This document shows, one piece after another, positions 17,148 through 24,058 of a stretch of DNA of 64,000 nucleotides; the first letter of the stretch is position 1; each line of letters begins with the position of its first letter. A program made the position numbers and the translations under genes. The notes under the pieces are model-generated. The model saw only the letters and a program-made list of their open reading frames with translations. It was not told where the DNA came from and made no database searches. Source of the stretch: Chitinophagales bacterium (GTDB lineage Bacteria > Bacteroidota > Bacteroidia > Chitinophagales > CAIOSU01); assembly GCA_040877935.1 (NCBI GenBank), contig JBBDNB010000033.1, positions 1 to 64,000 on the forward strand. The letters are read 5' to 3'.

Positions 17148-18128
17148 ATGCCAAAAATAAAGAAAATTGCAGTGTTTACATCAGGTGGCGATTCGCCCGG
17201 AATGAATGCCTGTATCCGGTCAGTGGTAAGGGCCGGGGTAAGTTTCAATGTAGATGTTTACGGTATCTACAGAGGCTTCCAGGGTATGATAGAAGGCGAA
17301 ATCAAACTATTGGAATCGCGGGATGTCAGCAATATTATCCAAAAAGGCGGGACTATTTTAAAATCTGCCCGCAGCAAAGATTTTATGGAAAAGGAAGGCC
17401 GGGCCAAAGCGGCTGCACAATTGAGAAAAAACGAGATAGATGCGGTAATAGCCATTGGCGGGGACGGCACTTTTACCGGAGCCAAAATATTCCAGCAGGA
17501 ACACGATATTCCATTTATCGGTATTCCCGGCACCATTGACAACGACCTCTACGGCACCGACCGCACTATAGGTTATGATACAGCGCTGAACACGGTAGTA
17601 GATGCTGTGGACAAAATCAGGGATACGGCCGATTCCCACGACCGCCTGTTCTTTGTGGAGGTAATGGGCAAGGATGCAGGATTTATCGCGCTTAGGAGCG
17701 GTATTGCCTGTGGTGCCGAGGCCATTTTGATTCCCGAAAACAAAACGGATGTAAACGAACTCTTGCAAATTCTAAAGGATGGGAAAAAACGCAATAAAAA
17801 CAGCAGCATAGTAATTGTGGCCGAGGGCGATGATACGGGTGGAGCTATTGAAATTGCCAAGCAGGTGAAAGCCCGCAACAATGATTACGATACACGGGTG
17901 ACCATCCTGGGGCACATACAGCGCGGGGGCAGCCCGAGTTGCAGCGATCGGGTACTGGCCTCAAGACTGGGCGTGGCAGCAGTACAGGCATTGGCAGAAG
18001 GAAAAAATAAAGTAATGGTGGGCGAGGTCAATGGCCAAATGACCTTTACCGATTTTGAAAAATCCATCAAACACCACCAAAAAATAGAAAAGGGATTGGA
18101 AGAGTTGGCGAGGGTGTTGGCGCAGTAG
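17148..18128 (+). CDS. pfkA: ATP-dependent 6-phosphofructokinase
   Basis: A 326-residue glycolytic enzyme that phosphorylates fructose 6-phosphate. The ATP-site motifs TSGGDSPGMN (11-20) and GGDGT (104-108) carry the Gly residues expected for the ATP type rather than the pyrophosphate type. The catalytic Asp131 lies in PGTIDND. EVMGKDAGFIALRSGIA and ILGHIQRGGSPSCSDR are family signatures of the substrate site. Length equals that of E. coli PfkA. It is divergent from the haem-lipoprotein gene, with 13 bp between starts, so its promoter must lie within that gene's 5' end. Its last ~18 bases belong to a repeat seen again at 21.2 kb. Confidence 0.96.
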   Translation: MPKIKKIAVFTSGGDSPGMNACIRSVVRAGVSFNVDVYGIYRGFQGMIEGEIKLLESRDVSNIIQKGGTILKSARSKDFMEKEGRAKAAAQLRKNEIDAVIAIGGDGTFTGAKIFQQEHDIPFIGIPGTIDNDLYGTDRTIGYDTALNTVVDAVDKIRDTADSHDRLFFVEVMGKDAGFIALRSGIACGAEAILIPENKTDVNELLQILKDGKKRNKNSSIVIVAEGDDTGGAIEIAKQVKARNNDYDTRVTILGHIQRGGSPSCSDRVLASRLGVAAVQALAEGKNKVMVGEVNGQMTFTDFEKSIKHHQKIEKGLEELARVLAQ

Positions 18129-18232
18129 AAAATTGCCGCAAAACTTGCCTGACGGCAGTCAGGTGCACTAATTAATTTTTCTAAAATAGAGACTCATTGC
18201 TGAGCGATAGCTTTCAGCTAGTGTCTTTATTT
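18110..18232 (+). repeat. ~120-bp diverged direct repeat, left copy (overlaps pfkA 3' end)
   Basis: Starts within the last codons of pfkA (TGTTGGCGCAGT), then runs through a hairpin CTTGCCTGACGGCAGTCAGG, AATTAATTTTTCTAAAAT and CTTTCAGCTAGTGTCTT. A diverged copy in the same orientation lies at 21213-21335. The two bracket about 3.0 kb holding a lipoprotein gene and two TA pairs. Confidence 0.65.
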
Positions 18233-18262
18233 CGCTAAAAGCTGACATTAGCAGGGAAAGCA

Positions 18263-19555
18263 TTAATGCCTATTGTCACAAAGTATTCCAATTGAAGGTT
18301 CTTTCTCACTTACAAATTGAATGACTGGACACCCGAAAGAATAATTTTGAAATCGAAAAAAGGCAGGAGGCTTATCTTTGAAAATTCTTCCTATCCATTG
18401 TGCCTGATAATTTTCTTTGTTACTTTTTGTATTTATTGGAACTAAGCTAACACCTTCTGAAGAAGTAAAAAATAGCTCTTTAATTATTTTTTGTGATTTT
18501 GAATCTACAATTACTAGGTGACGCCTCGAATTAAGTAAGTAAAGTTCAAACCCATCATATAAAAAACTATATGAATTACCAGATAATTCATTGGAATCAA
18601 GTTCAAAAGGAAAATCACTGAGCTCAATTTCTTCCCATATAATTGCTTTTCTCGTTCCAGTTTGGAAGATATTTTTATTACCCAAATAGGCGAAATTCAT
18701 GCCGTCCACATCATAATTGCTTAACAGAAAGCCAATTTCATAATCGTGTTCAGATAAGTCGTTATCTCCTATCGAGTAGATATTAACAGGAGCAATGAGT
18801 TCTAAATCTTTTATTTTGTAAGTGAATATTGAGTCTAACTTAATATTATAGATATAAACTGTATCAGTTTCAGATACTTCCAATAAGCTTAGGAGTTTTT
18901 TCCTATAATTTTCACCTAATTTTATAGGATTTTTTCCTACATGTTGATTAGGAAATTCTGGTATGTCAATACCCTCGTAATCCTTGACCATTCTAGATAA
19001 ATAAACAAACTGTGATAAATTCAAAAAACCTGATATTGGCTTACCATCATTATCAGAATATCCTCCAGCAATATATATTCTTGGACGCTGGTAATACTGT
19101 AAAAACTCATTTGAATAAGTCACAAATGCACTTAATACATAAACAGTATCATTTTCGTTTCTCACACCTAACCATTCCCCAGACAAAGTATCTTCACTTT
19201 CAATAACAAAATCATTAACTCCGGTGTACTCTACAATTTCTAAACGATCCCCTAACGAAAAACTACCAAGCTTCTCTCCTTTAGGTGCATCTCTATAATT
19301 CAAACCAAATTTTGCTCTAACATACACATACTCAGGTCTTCTTTTGGTATTAGTTTCCTTTACTTGGGATTTTTCAGCCATAGAAGCATCCTCAGTTTCA
19401 GCAACAGGGTTCTCTATCTCTAAAGAATCCTTTTCTGTTTTGATTTGCTTCTGAGTGTTATTGGATTCGTTGCCATTACATCCTATAAGTATAACTAAGG
19501 AAAAGTAGGTTATGAGTTTCAATCCCTCTTTAAATATTTTAAAATTTTCAAACAT
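18263..19555 (-). CDS. Predicted lipoprotein with bacterial SH3-like domain
   Basis: A 430-residue protein starting at Met 19555; the frame is open further upstream, but this start gives a usable signal peptide ending ILIGC (Cys26). A Lys/Glu/Asn-rich linker follows (about 28-72). Residues about 76-145 (YVYVRAKFGLNYRDAPKGEKLG, then LEIVEYTG and GEWLGVR) form an SH3b-like domain of the type that binds peptidoglycan or protein partners. The remaining 280 residues look beta-rich and match no family I know. Coding is AT-rich, and the gene sits inside the repeat-bounded TA islet, so it may be acquired. Confidence 0.75.
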   Translation of the reverse strand: MFENFKIFKEGLKLITYFSLVILIGCNGNESNNTQKQIKTEKDSLEIENPVAETEDASMAEKSQVKETNTKRRPEYVYVRAKFGLNYRDAPKGEKLGSFSLGDRLEIVEYTGVNDFVIESEDTLSGEWLGVRNENDTVYVLSAFVTYSNEFLQYYQRPRIYIAGGYSDNDGKPISGFLNLSQFVYLSRMVKDYEGIDIPEFPNQHVGKNPIKLGENYRKKLLSLLEVSETDTVYIYNIKLDSIFTYKIKDLELIAPVNIYSIGDNDLSEHDYEIGFLLSNYDVDGMNFAYLGNKNIFQTGTRKAIIWEEIELSDFPFELDSNELSGNSYSFLYDGFELYLLNSRRHLVIVDSKSQKIIKELFFTSSEGVSLVPINTKSNKENYQAQWIGRIFKDKPPAFFRFQNYSFGCPVIQFVSEKEPSIGILCDNRH

Positions 19556-19615
19556 CCAGTTAAGGTAATAATTTTTTAAGCTTTGCTGCGCTATAGCTAC
19601 CTCCTCCATCAACTC

Positions 19616-19727
19616 TTACTTGCTTACCAGCACAGCCGAAGAAATATGTAAATAGCCTTCCAATGCCCGGATCATATCTGCGGTCAGTCTTTTCTTTTTG
19701 TTTGGTATTTTTGAAACCCTGCTTTTG
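19616..19727 (-). pseudogene. higA 3' fragment (degenerate copy 1)
   Basis: Reading the minus strand from about 19727 gives SRVSKIPNKKKRLTADMIR then ALEGYLHISSAVLVSK and an in-frame stop at 19616-19618, followed by ELM. This aligns with the end of the intact antitoxin at 20443-20811 (SRVSEILNKKKRLTIDMIR). There is no helix-turn-helix start upstream, so only the 3' end survives. Confidence 0.75.
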
Positions 19728-19792
19728 TATTTGTCCAAACACTGGTTTCAAATGAACTTAATAAATTAAAAAGGAATTTCTATTTTAGAATT

Positions 19793-20017
19793 ATGGAAAA
19801 ATTAGAAATCAGACAGGAAATATTAAGTGCATTGGATCAATTGAGCAAAAAACAATTGAAGCACTTATTGATTTTTATCAAATCATTATTGTACAGGAAA
19901 GCTGATAAAGAACACGGTATTATGCGTCTGGCCGGTACAATTGATAAAGAAGACCTGAAATTAATGGAGGCCGCTATTGAGGATGGCTGTGAACAAATCG
20001 ATTCCAATGAATGGTAA
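19793..20017 (+). CDS. Antitoxin partner of PIN toxin (second pair)
   Basis: A 74-residue charged, mostly helical protein (LDQLSKKQLKHLLIFIKSLLYRK) with an acidic C-terminal tail (EDLKLMEAAIEDGCEQID). It precedes a PIN-domain gene and overlaps it by 11 bp. The layout matches the PIN pair at 3.1-3.7 kb, although the two antitoxins share little sequence. It probably binds the toxin through its tail. The DNA-binding mode is unclear. Confidence 0.72.
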   Translation: MEKLEIRQEILSALDQLSKKQLKHLLIFIKSLLYRKADKEHGIMRLAGTIDKEDLKLMEAAIEDGCEQIDSNEW

Positions 20018-20396
20018 ATACGTGCTTGACACTACAATTGTAATTAAGGTATTTGCCAATGATGAGGGCATAATGAAGAGGGTAAAAGAATGCAGCCAAA
20101 TCTATATCCCCTCCATTGTAATAGGTGAATTGTACTATGGTGCCTATAACTCCACTAAAGTAAAAACTAATATTAAACGAATTGAGCAGTTGATTGAAAC
20201 ATGTCCAATACTGGATTGTGATGTGCTTGCTTCTGAAGAATATGGGAAAATCAAAAGGGAATTAAAACTAAAAGGTACTCCAATACCAGAGAATGATATT
20301 TGGATCGCAGCCATTTCCATCAAAAACAATATCCCTTTAGCCGGGCGGGATAGGCATTTCAGGTATATTGATGGTTTATCTTACCAGGAATGGTAA
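20007..20396 (+). CDS. PIN-domain ribonuclease toxin (VapC-like, second pair)
   Basis: A 129-residue PIN protein starting at Met 20007 (KYVLDTTIVIKVF follows); an upstream ATG at 19977 adds ten residues without PIN character. The acidic set is complete: Asp8 in VLDTTI, Glu in VIGELYYGA (about 41), Asp in IPENDIWIAA and Asp in GRDRHFRYIDGL. This is the standard VapC arrangement for Mg-dependent RNA cleavage. The preceding antitoxin gene overlaps by 11 bp. It lies in the repeat-bounded islet between a broken higA copy and the intact higBA pair. Confidence 0.85.
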   Translation: MNGKYVLDTTIVIKVFANDEGIMKRVKECSQIYIPSIVIGELYYGAYNSTKVKTNIKRIEQLIETCPILDCDVLASEEYGKIKRELKLKGTPIPENDIWIAAISIKNNIPLAGRDRHFRYIDGLSYQEW

Positions 20397-20442
20397 TGGC
20401 TGCCACACCTCTTCCACATTTGCTTATTGCATAATCAGCCAT

Positions 20443-20811
20443 TTACTTCATCAACTCATATTTGTTTACCAGCACAGAGGCAGATATATGCAAAAAGTTT
20501 TCCAATGACCGGATCATATCTATCGTCAGTCTTTTCTTTTTGTTTAGTATTTCCGAAACCCTGCTCTTGCTGCCAATTATTCCTACCAAATCTTTTTGCT
20601 TGAGGTTCAGCTCCTCCATCCTGATTTTTATCGCCTCAATAGGATCCGGTGCTTCAATCGGGTGGAATTGGTTCTCGTAATTTTCAATTAACAAAGTCAG
20701 GATTTCTGCTTCATCCCCTTCTTTGGAGTTGGGCGAGGCATCAAATATTACTTCAAGTCTATTTAAGGCTTGATCGTAATCTTTCTCTGATTTTATAGGT
20801 TGAATTTTCAT
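20443..20811 (-). CDS. higA: HigA-type antitoxin, Xre-like helix-turn-helix
   Basis: A 122-residue antitoxin. The N-terminal half (DYDQALNRLEVIFDASPNSKEGDEAEILTLLIENYE) is the usual HigA helical lead-in; the HTH runs over about 70-115 with LKQKDLVGIIGSKSRVSEIL and KKKRLTIDMIRSLENFL. It follows the toxin gene by 10 bp, the toxin-first order that marks HigBA. HigA both neutralises HigB and represses the operon, and a perfect inverted repeat before higB is a likely operator. Two 3' fragments of the same gene lie within 1 kb on either side. Confidence 0.88.
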   Translation of the reverse strand: MKIQPIKSEKDYDQALNRLEVIFDASPNSKEGDEAEILTLLIENYENQFHPIEAPDPIEAIKIRMEELNLKQKDLVGIIGSKSRVSEILNKKKRLTIDMIRSLENFLHISASVLVNKYELMK

Positions 20812-20821
20812 AGTACGCTAT

Positions 20822-21118
20822 TTATATGGTGTCAGCATTTATTTTGTCATACTCAGCGTGGGTTCCAATAAACCTTATAAAAGCCCATTGCCTTTCATAG
20901 TTGATCTTTACTACCAGTCTAAAGGAATTTCCTTTTATATTGAAAACCACACGGCTATCTTTTAAAACACTTGCATTGGCATAGGTACTTTTTACATCAG
21001 CAGGTGAATTCCAATTTGAAGCCTTTGCAGTTTCATACCATGTCTTTATATACTGTTCTGCAATAGGATGTTTTTGCCAAAATTCACGTAAAGTTCTTTT
21101 TGCAATAATTCTTTTCAT
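20822..21118 (-). CDS. higB: HigB-type mRNA interferase toxin
   Basis: A 98-residue toxin of the HigB branch of the RelE superfamily: RTLREFWQKHPIAEQYIKTWYE, then SPADVKSTYANASVLKDSRVVFNIKGNSFRLVVKINY and FIRFIGTHAEYDKI. The ending IGTHAEYDKI is diagnostic of this group. It cuts translated mRNA on the ribosome. It is the first gene of a two-gene operon with higA, 10 bp apart, preceded by a long inverted repeat at 21138-21172. Confidence 0.92.
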   Translation of the reverse strand: MKRIIAKRTLREFWQKHPIAEQYIKTWYETAKASNWNSPADVKSTYANASVLKDSRVVFNIKGNSFRLVVKINYERQWAFIRFIGTHAEYDKINADTI

Positions 21119-21137
21119 AGCCGAGAATAGATAAAGC

Positions 21138-21172
21138 TAAACAAAAGTTCTCTAAAAAAGAACTTTTGTTTA
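21138..21172 (-). promoter_or_regulatory. Candidate HigA operator: perfect 14-bp inverted repeat
   Basis: TAAACAAAAGTTCT (21138-21151) and its exact reverse complement (21159-21172) are separated by seven bases. The site lies 20 bp before the higB start, where HigA operators are expected to overlap the promoter. It could alternatively fold as an RNA hairpin. Confidence 0.65.
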
Positions 21173-21212
21173 TGCAATTTATGTTACGAGCCAAAGGCTT
21201 GCAGCAGCGGAG

Positions 21213-21335
21213 AGTAAGGTTTTGGCGCAGTGATGGATTGCCACGAAACTTGCCTGATGGCAGTCAGATGCACAAATTAATTTTTCTAAAATTTAGCCCA
21301 TTGCTGGCGCAATCTTTCAGCTCGTGTCTTGATTT
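21213..21335 (+). repeat. ~120-bp diverged direct repeat, right copy
   Basis: Matches 18110-18232: TTTTGGCGCAGT (shared with the pfkA end), the hairpin CTTGCCTGATGGCAGTCAG, AATTAATTTTTCTAAAAT and CTTTCAGCTCGTGTCTT. No gene end accompanies this copy, so it appears to be the duplicate, with the pfkA-side copy as the source. Confidence 0.65.
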
Positions 21336-21342
21336 ATTCTAT

Positions 21343-21468
21343 TTACTTCATCAACTCATATTTGTTTACCAGCACAGAGGCAGATATATGTAAAAAGTTT
21401 TCCAATGATCGGATCATATCCACAGTCAGTCTATTCTTTCTGTTTGGTATTTCTGAAATGCTGTTCAT
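21343..21468 (-). pseudogene. higA 3' fragment (copy 2)
   Basis: A 41-codon remnant starting MNSISEIPNRKNRLTVDMIR and ending SASVLVNKYELMK, nearly identical to the C-terminus of the intact antitoxin at 20443-20811. It is open from an ATG at 21468, but the first two thirds of the antitoxin, including the HTH recognition helix, are missing. It abuts the right repeat copy. Confidence 0.8.
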
Positions 21469-21507
21469 TTAAAGAATTAATATCTTTATTGAATTGTTTT
21501 AATTCAT

Positions 21508-22584
21508 TTGCAAAATCAGCACATCATCCAATCTACAAATCAAAAAATCAAACACCTCATTATTGGGCAGGGCATAGCAGGTACGCTTTTGAGTTTTCGG
21601 CTCATGCAGGCAGGTGAGGACTTTCTAATTATAGATAAAAACGAAAGCCATACCGCTTCGCACATTGCTGGGGCTCTGATCAATCCTGTTACGGGCAAGC
21701 GCATCGTAAAATCCTGGTTGATAGATGAATTGATTCCCGAGGCAAGGAAAATTTATCAGGATTTAGAAAAGTTGCTCGATATTCCAATTATAAAACCCGC
21801 AACAATCCATCGCTATTTTATCAATCCGGAGGATGTGCAATTTTATGAGGAACGAAAGGATTTCCCTGAACTACAGCCTTTTCTAAAACCATTGCCAGAA
21901 AATGAGGAAACCCTTTTCCTGAATGAGCGGGGCGGTATTTCCATTTCCAATGCCTATCGCATTGACAGTAAAAACCTGATCAATAAATACAGGGCTTATT
22001 TGCAGAAAATAGGAAAAATACATTTCACTGAATTTGATTACAGCAAATTGGAAATAAAAGATACGGGTATTCAGTATGAAGAAATTGAGGCAGAAAATAT
22101 CATTTTCTGTGAAGGAGCAGCGGCTGTTAAAAATCCATTCTTTAATTATGTGCCCTTCAACCTGAACAAAGGCGAGCGCATGTTGCTATCCATGCCCGAT
22201 TTGCCAAAAGACAAAGTCTATAAAAAAGGCTTGTTCATTTACCATTTGGAGAATGGCCAATATTATTTTGGCAGTGCCAATAGCTGGAATTTTGAAGATG
22301 ATAGCCCAAGCCAGCATACGTATGACATCTTCATGCAGAAAATCCAAAAGATGACAGCGCTGCCCTTTGAAATTATTGATCACAAAGGCGGCATCAAACC
22401 CAGTATCAAAGACCGCAGGCCTGTTCTGGGCGTTCATCCCAAATATTCCAATCTTTATATTTTCAACGGTATGGGCACCAAGGGCTTTTCCTTGGCACCT
22501 TATTTTAGCAAAATGATGTTTTCATTCCTACTAAAGGAAAAGGCCTTGATGAAAGAGGTGGATTTGGGGAGGTTTGAAAAGTAA
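21508..22584 (+). CDS. FAD-dependent oxidoreductase (DAO family)
   Basis: A 358-residue protein with the FAD-binding motif HLIIGQGIAGTLLSFRL (GxGxxG at 20-25) and a conserved C-terminal FAD contact, NLYIFNGMGTKGFSLAPYF. It belongs to the D-amino-acid oxidase/glycine oxidase superfamily, which oxidises C-N bonds of amines or amino acids. HIAGALINPVTGKRIVKSW is typical of a Bacteroidota subgroup whose substrate is unknown. No ATG precedes the motif in frame; TTG at 21508 is the most likely start. It is probably cytoplasmic. No operon partner is visible. Confidence 0.85.
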   Translation: MQNQHIIQSTNQKIKHLIIGQGIAGTLLSFRLMQAGEDFLIIDKNESHTASHIAGALINPVTGKRIVKSWLIDELIPEARKIYQDLEKLLDIPIIKPATIHRYFINPEDVQFYEERKDFPELQPFLKPLPENEETLFLNERGGISISNAYRIDSKNLINKYRAYLQKIGKIHFTEFDYSKLEIKDTGIQYEEIEAENIIFCEGAAAVKNPFFNYVPFNLNKGERMLLSMPDLPKDKVYKKGLFIYHLENGQYYFGSANSWNFEDDSPSQHTYDIFMQKIQKMTALPFEIIDHKGGIKPSIKDRRPVLGVHPKYSNLYIFNGMGTKGFSLAPYFSKMMFSFLLKEKALMKEVDLGRFEK

Positions 22585-22585
22585 C

Positions 22586-22617
22586 TTGACATCAAAAAAA
22601 CATAAACTCTACATTTA
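22586..22617 (+). promoter_or_regulatory. Candidate promoter of outer-membrane protein gene
   Basis: TTG (22586-22588), a 21-bp spacer and TACATTTA (22610-22617) match the Bacteroidota consensus except for the last base. It begins just after the oxidoreductase stop codon, and the next start codon is at 22649. Confidence 0.4.
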
Positions 22618-22648
22618 ATTTCAATTCAATTTGCCTTATCTTAGAATA

Positions 22649-23551
22649 ATGCTTGGCAATCTTAAACTCCTCTTTTTTATTCTCTCAATCACATTATTCT
22701 TTTCAAGGGATAGTGCTGCTGGAAATAAATATTATGCAGAAAGAAAGGGCAATTTATACATTACATCGCGACCGGTTTTTTACCTACCATCAAAAATAAA
22801 TTTAGACGCACCTTTAGCAAATGGACTGAACATCAAGACCCAAACTACAGCCTCTTACGAAATCAGGCTGATGTGGCGAAACAATTTCAATCAAAGACTT
22901 TCAATCAGCTTCGGTTTTGGTTATGGAAACAAAAAAGTGAAAAACAGAATAGATATCGATAAATCCATTTTTAAGGAATACTATCCAGTTTATGATTCAG
23001 AATATAATGACTATCACGATTTTCCACATGAAATAGAATCCGGTGCCTCAATACCACTTTACTTGGAATACAGGCCCTTGATCCTAAAGCAACATAGCCT
23101 TTCTTTGCGATTGGGAGGCGCACTTTACTGGACTGGAATCATTAATTATGGTAGCACAATATCTTATGACTTTCAAAACTCGACTACACCTGAGTTTATA
23201 GCCTATCAAGAAGAGATAATCGTAAACCCTGACAACAGGATTAAATTTGATGCTGAAATTGGCACTATGTATGAATTTGCATTTAAAAAATTTGGCTTTT
23301 TACAAATTGGCGCATTCTTCAAATTTGGTCTTTACAACAGGTATCAATACTACCAAGGAAATTTTCAATTTCTGCCAAATACTACAGACGAAACCCGTGG
23401 AACGATTACTCCAAGTACATTAGCGTTTGGTCTAGAGGCCAACTATATTTTTTCAAATCCATTTAGGGCAAGAGCAGAAAGAAGCAGTTCCAAAAGAATT
23501 CTAAAAAGAAGGAAGAGAAAGGATATGGAATTCCACAAATCGCTCTACTAA
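22649..23551 (+). CDS. Predicted outer-membrane beta-barrel protein
   Basis: A 300-residue protein starting at ATG 22649 (a TTG 18 bp earlier is less likely). The signal peptide is LGNLKLLFFILSITLFFSRDSAAG. The mature part alternates polar and aromatic residues in strands (YEIRLMWRNNFNQRLSISFGFGYG, then SLSLRLGGALYWTGI and FGLEANYIF), as in small outer-membrane barrels of Bacteroidota. The end, after FSNPF, is an unusual very basic tail (RARAERSSSKRILKRRKRK), which would be odd inside a barrel and may extend into the periplasm. Function unknown. Confidence 0.65.
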   Translation: MLGNLKLLFFILSITLFFSRDSAAGNKYYAERKGNLYITSRPVFYLPSKINLDAPLANGLNIKTQTTASYEIRLMWRNNFNQRLSISFGFGYGNKKVKNRIDIDKSIFKEYYPVYDSEYNDYHDFPHEIESGASIPLYLEYRPLILKQHSLSLRLGGALYWTGIINYGSTISYDFQNSTTPEFIAYQEEIIVNPDNRIKFDAEIGTMYEFAFKKFGFLQIGAFFKFGLYNRYQYYQGNFQFLPNTTDETRGTITPSTLAFGLEANYIFSNPFRARAERSSSKRILKRRKRKDMEFHKSLY

Positions 23552-24054
23552 CTCAAATAAACAGCCGTCTCGTCCTTATCAATCATCACCTCCACATGTT
23601 CTTTTAGGGTGGTTGAAAGACTCATGCCTACATAATCAGCGCGAATGGGAAAGGATTTGTGCTCGCGATCAATCAACACCGCAATCTGAATCTTTTTAAA
23701 ATTGTGGTCCATTAAAGTGGAAAGGGCATAAAAAATCGTTTTGCCAGTATTGGCCACATCATCTACCAGCACAATGGATTTGTTTTTGATCTCTGTTGGG
23801 TCAAAATCAAACTCGATTTCATTTTTATTGGGCTGCTTTTTGTCCAGCTTAATTTCAAAAAGCTGTACCTTGGTCGTTCTTATTTTCTCCAAAGTTTTTT
23901 TTAGCTTTTCTGCTACCAAGTAGCCTTTGTTCCGGATTCCTATCAACACAATTTCATTTTCCTTGTAATTGTCTTCTAATATCTGATAGGCAATACGCGT
24001 GATTTTCTGCTGTACGTTTTTTTTATCTATAATTAGTGATTGTTGCTTGCTCAT
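23548..24054 (-). CDS. Type I phosphoribosyltransferase, PyrR-like
   Basis: A 168-residue protein starting at Met 24054. It has the PRPP-binding loop IVLVDDVANTGKT (95-107), with the two Asp and the TGKT end typical of type I phosphoribosyltransferases, and GIRNKGYLVAEKL as the flexible-loop lead. It resembles PyrR/uracil-phosphoribosyltransferase-type proteins; in other bacteria PyrR regulates pyrimidine genes by binding RNA. No pyrimidine genes are near, so enzyme versus regulator is open. The start lies four bases after the stop of the upstream subtilase gene, suggesting co-transcription. Confidence 0.8.
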   Translation of the reverse strand: MSKQQSLIIDKKNVQQKITRIAYQILEDNYKENEIVLIGIRNKGYLVAEKLKKTLEKIRTTKVQLFEIKLDKKQPNKNEIEFDFDPTEIKNKSIVLVDDVANTGKTIFYALSTLMDHNFKKIQIAVLIDREHKSFPIRADYVGMSLSTTLKEHVEVMIDKDETAVYLS

Positions 24055-24058
24055 AGTC

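Noticed and set aside
17135-17248. Upstream extension of the haem lipoprotein
   Set aside because: It would overlap pfkA coding sequence and hide the signal peptide; Met 17134 gives a proper lipoprotein start.
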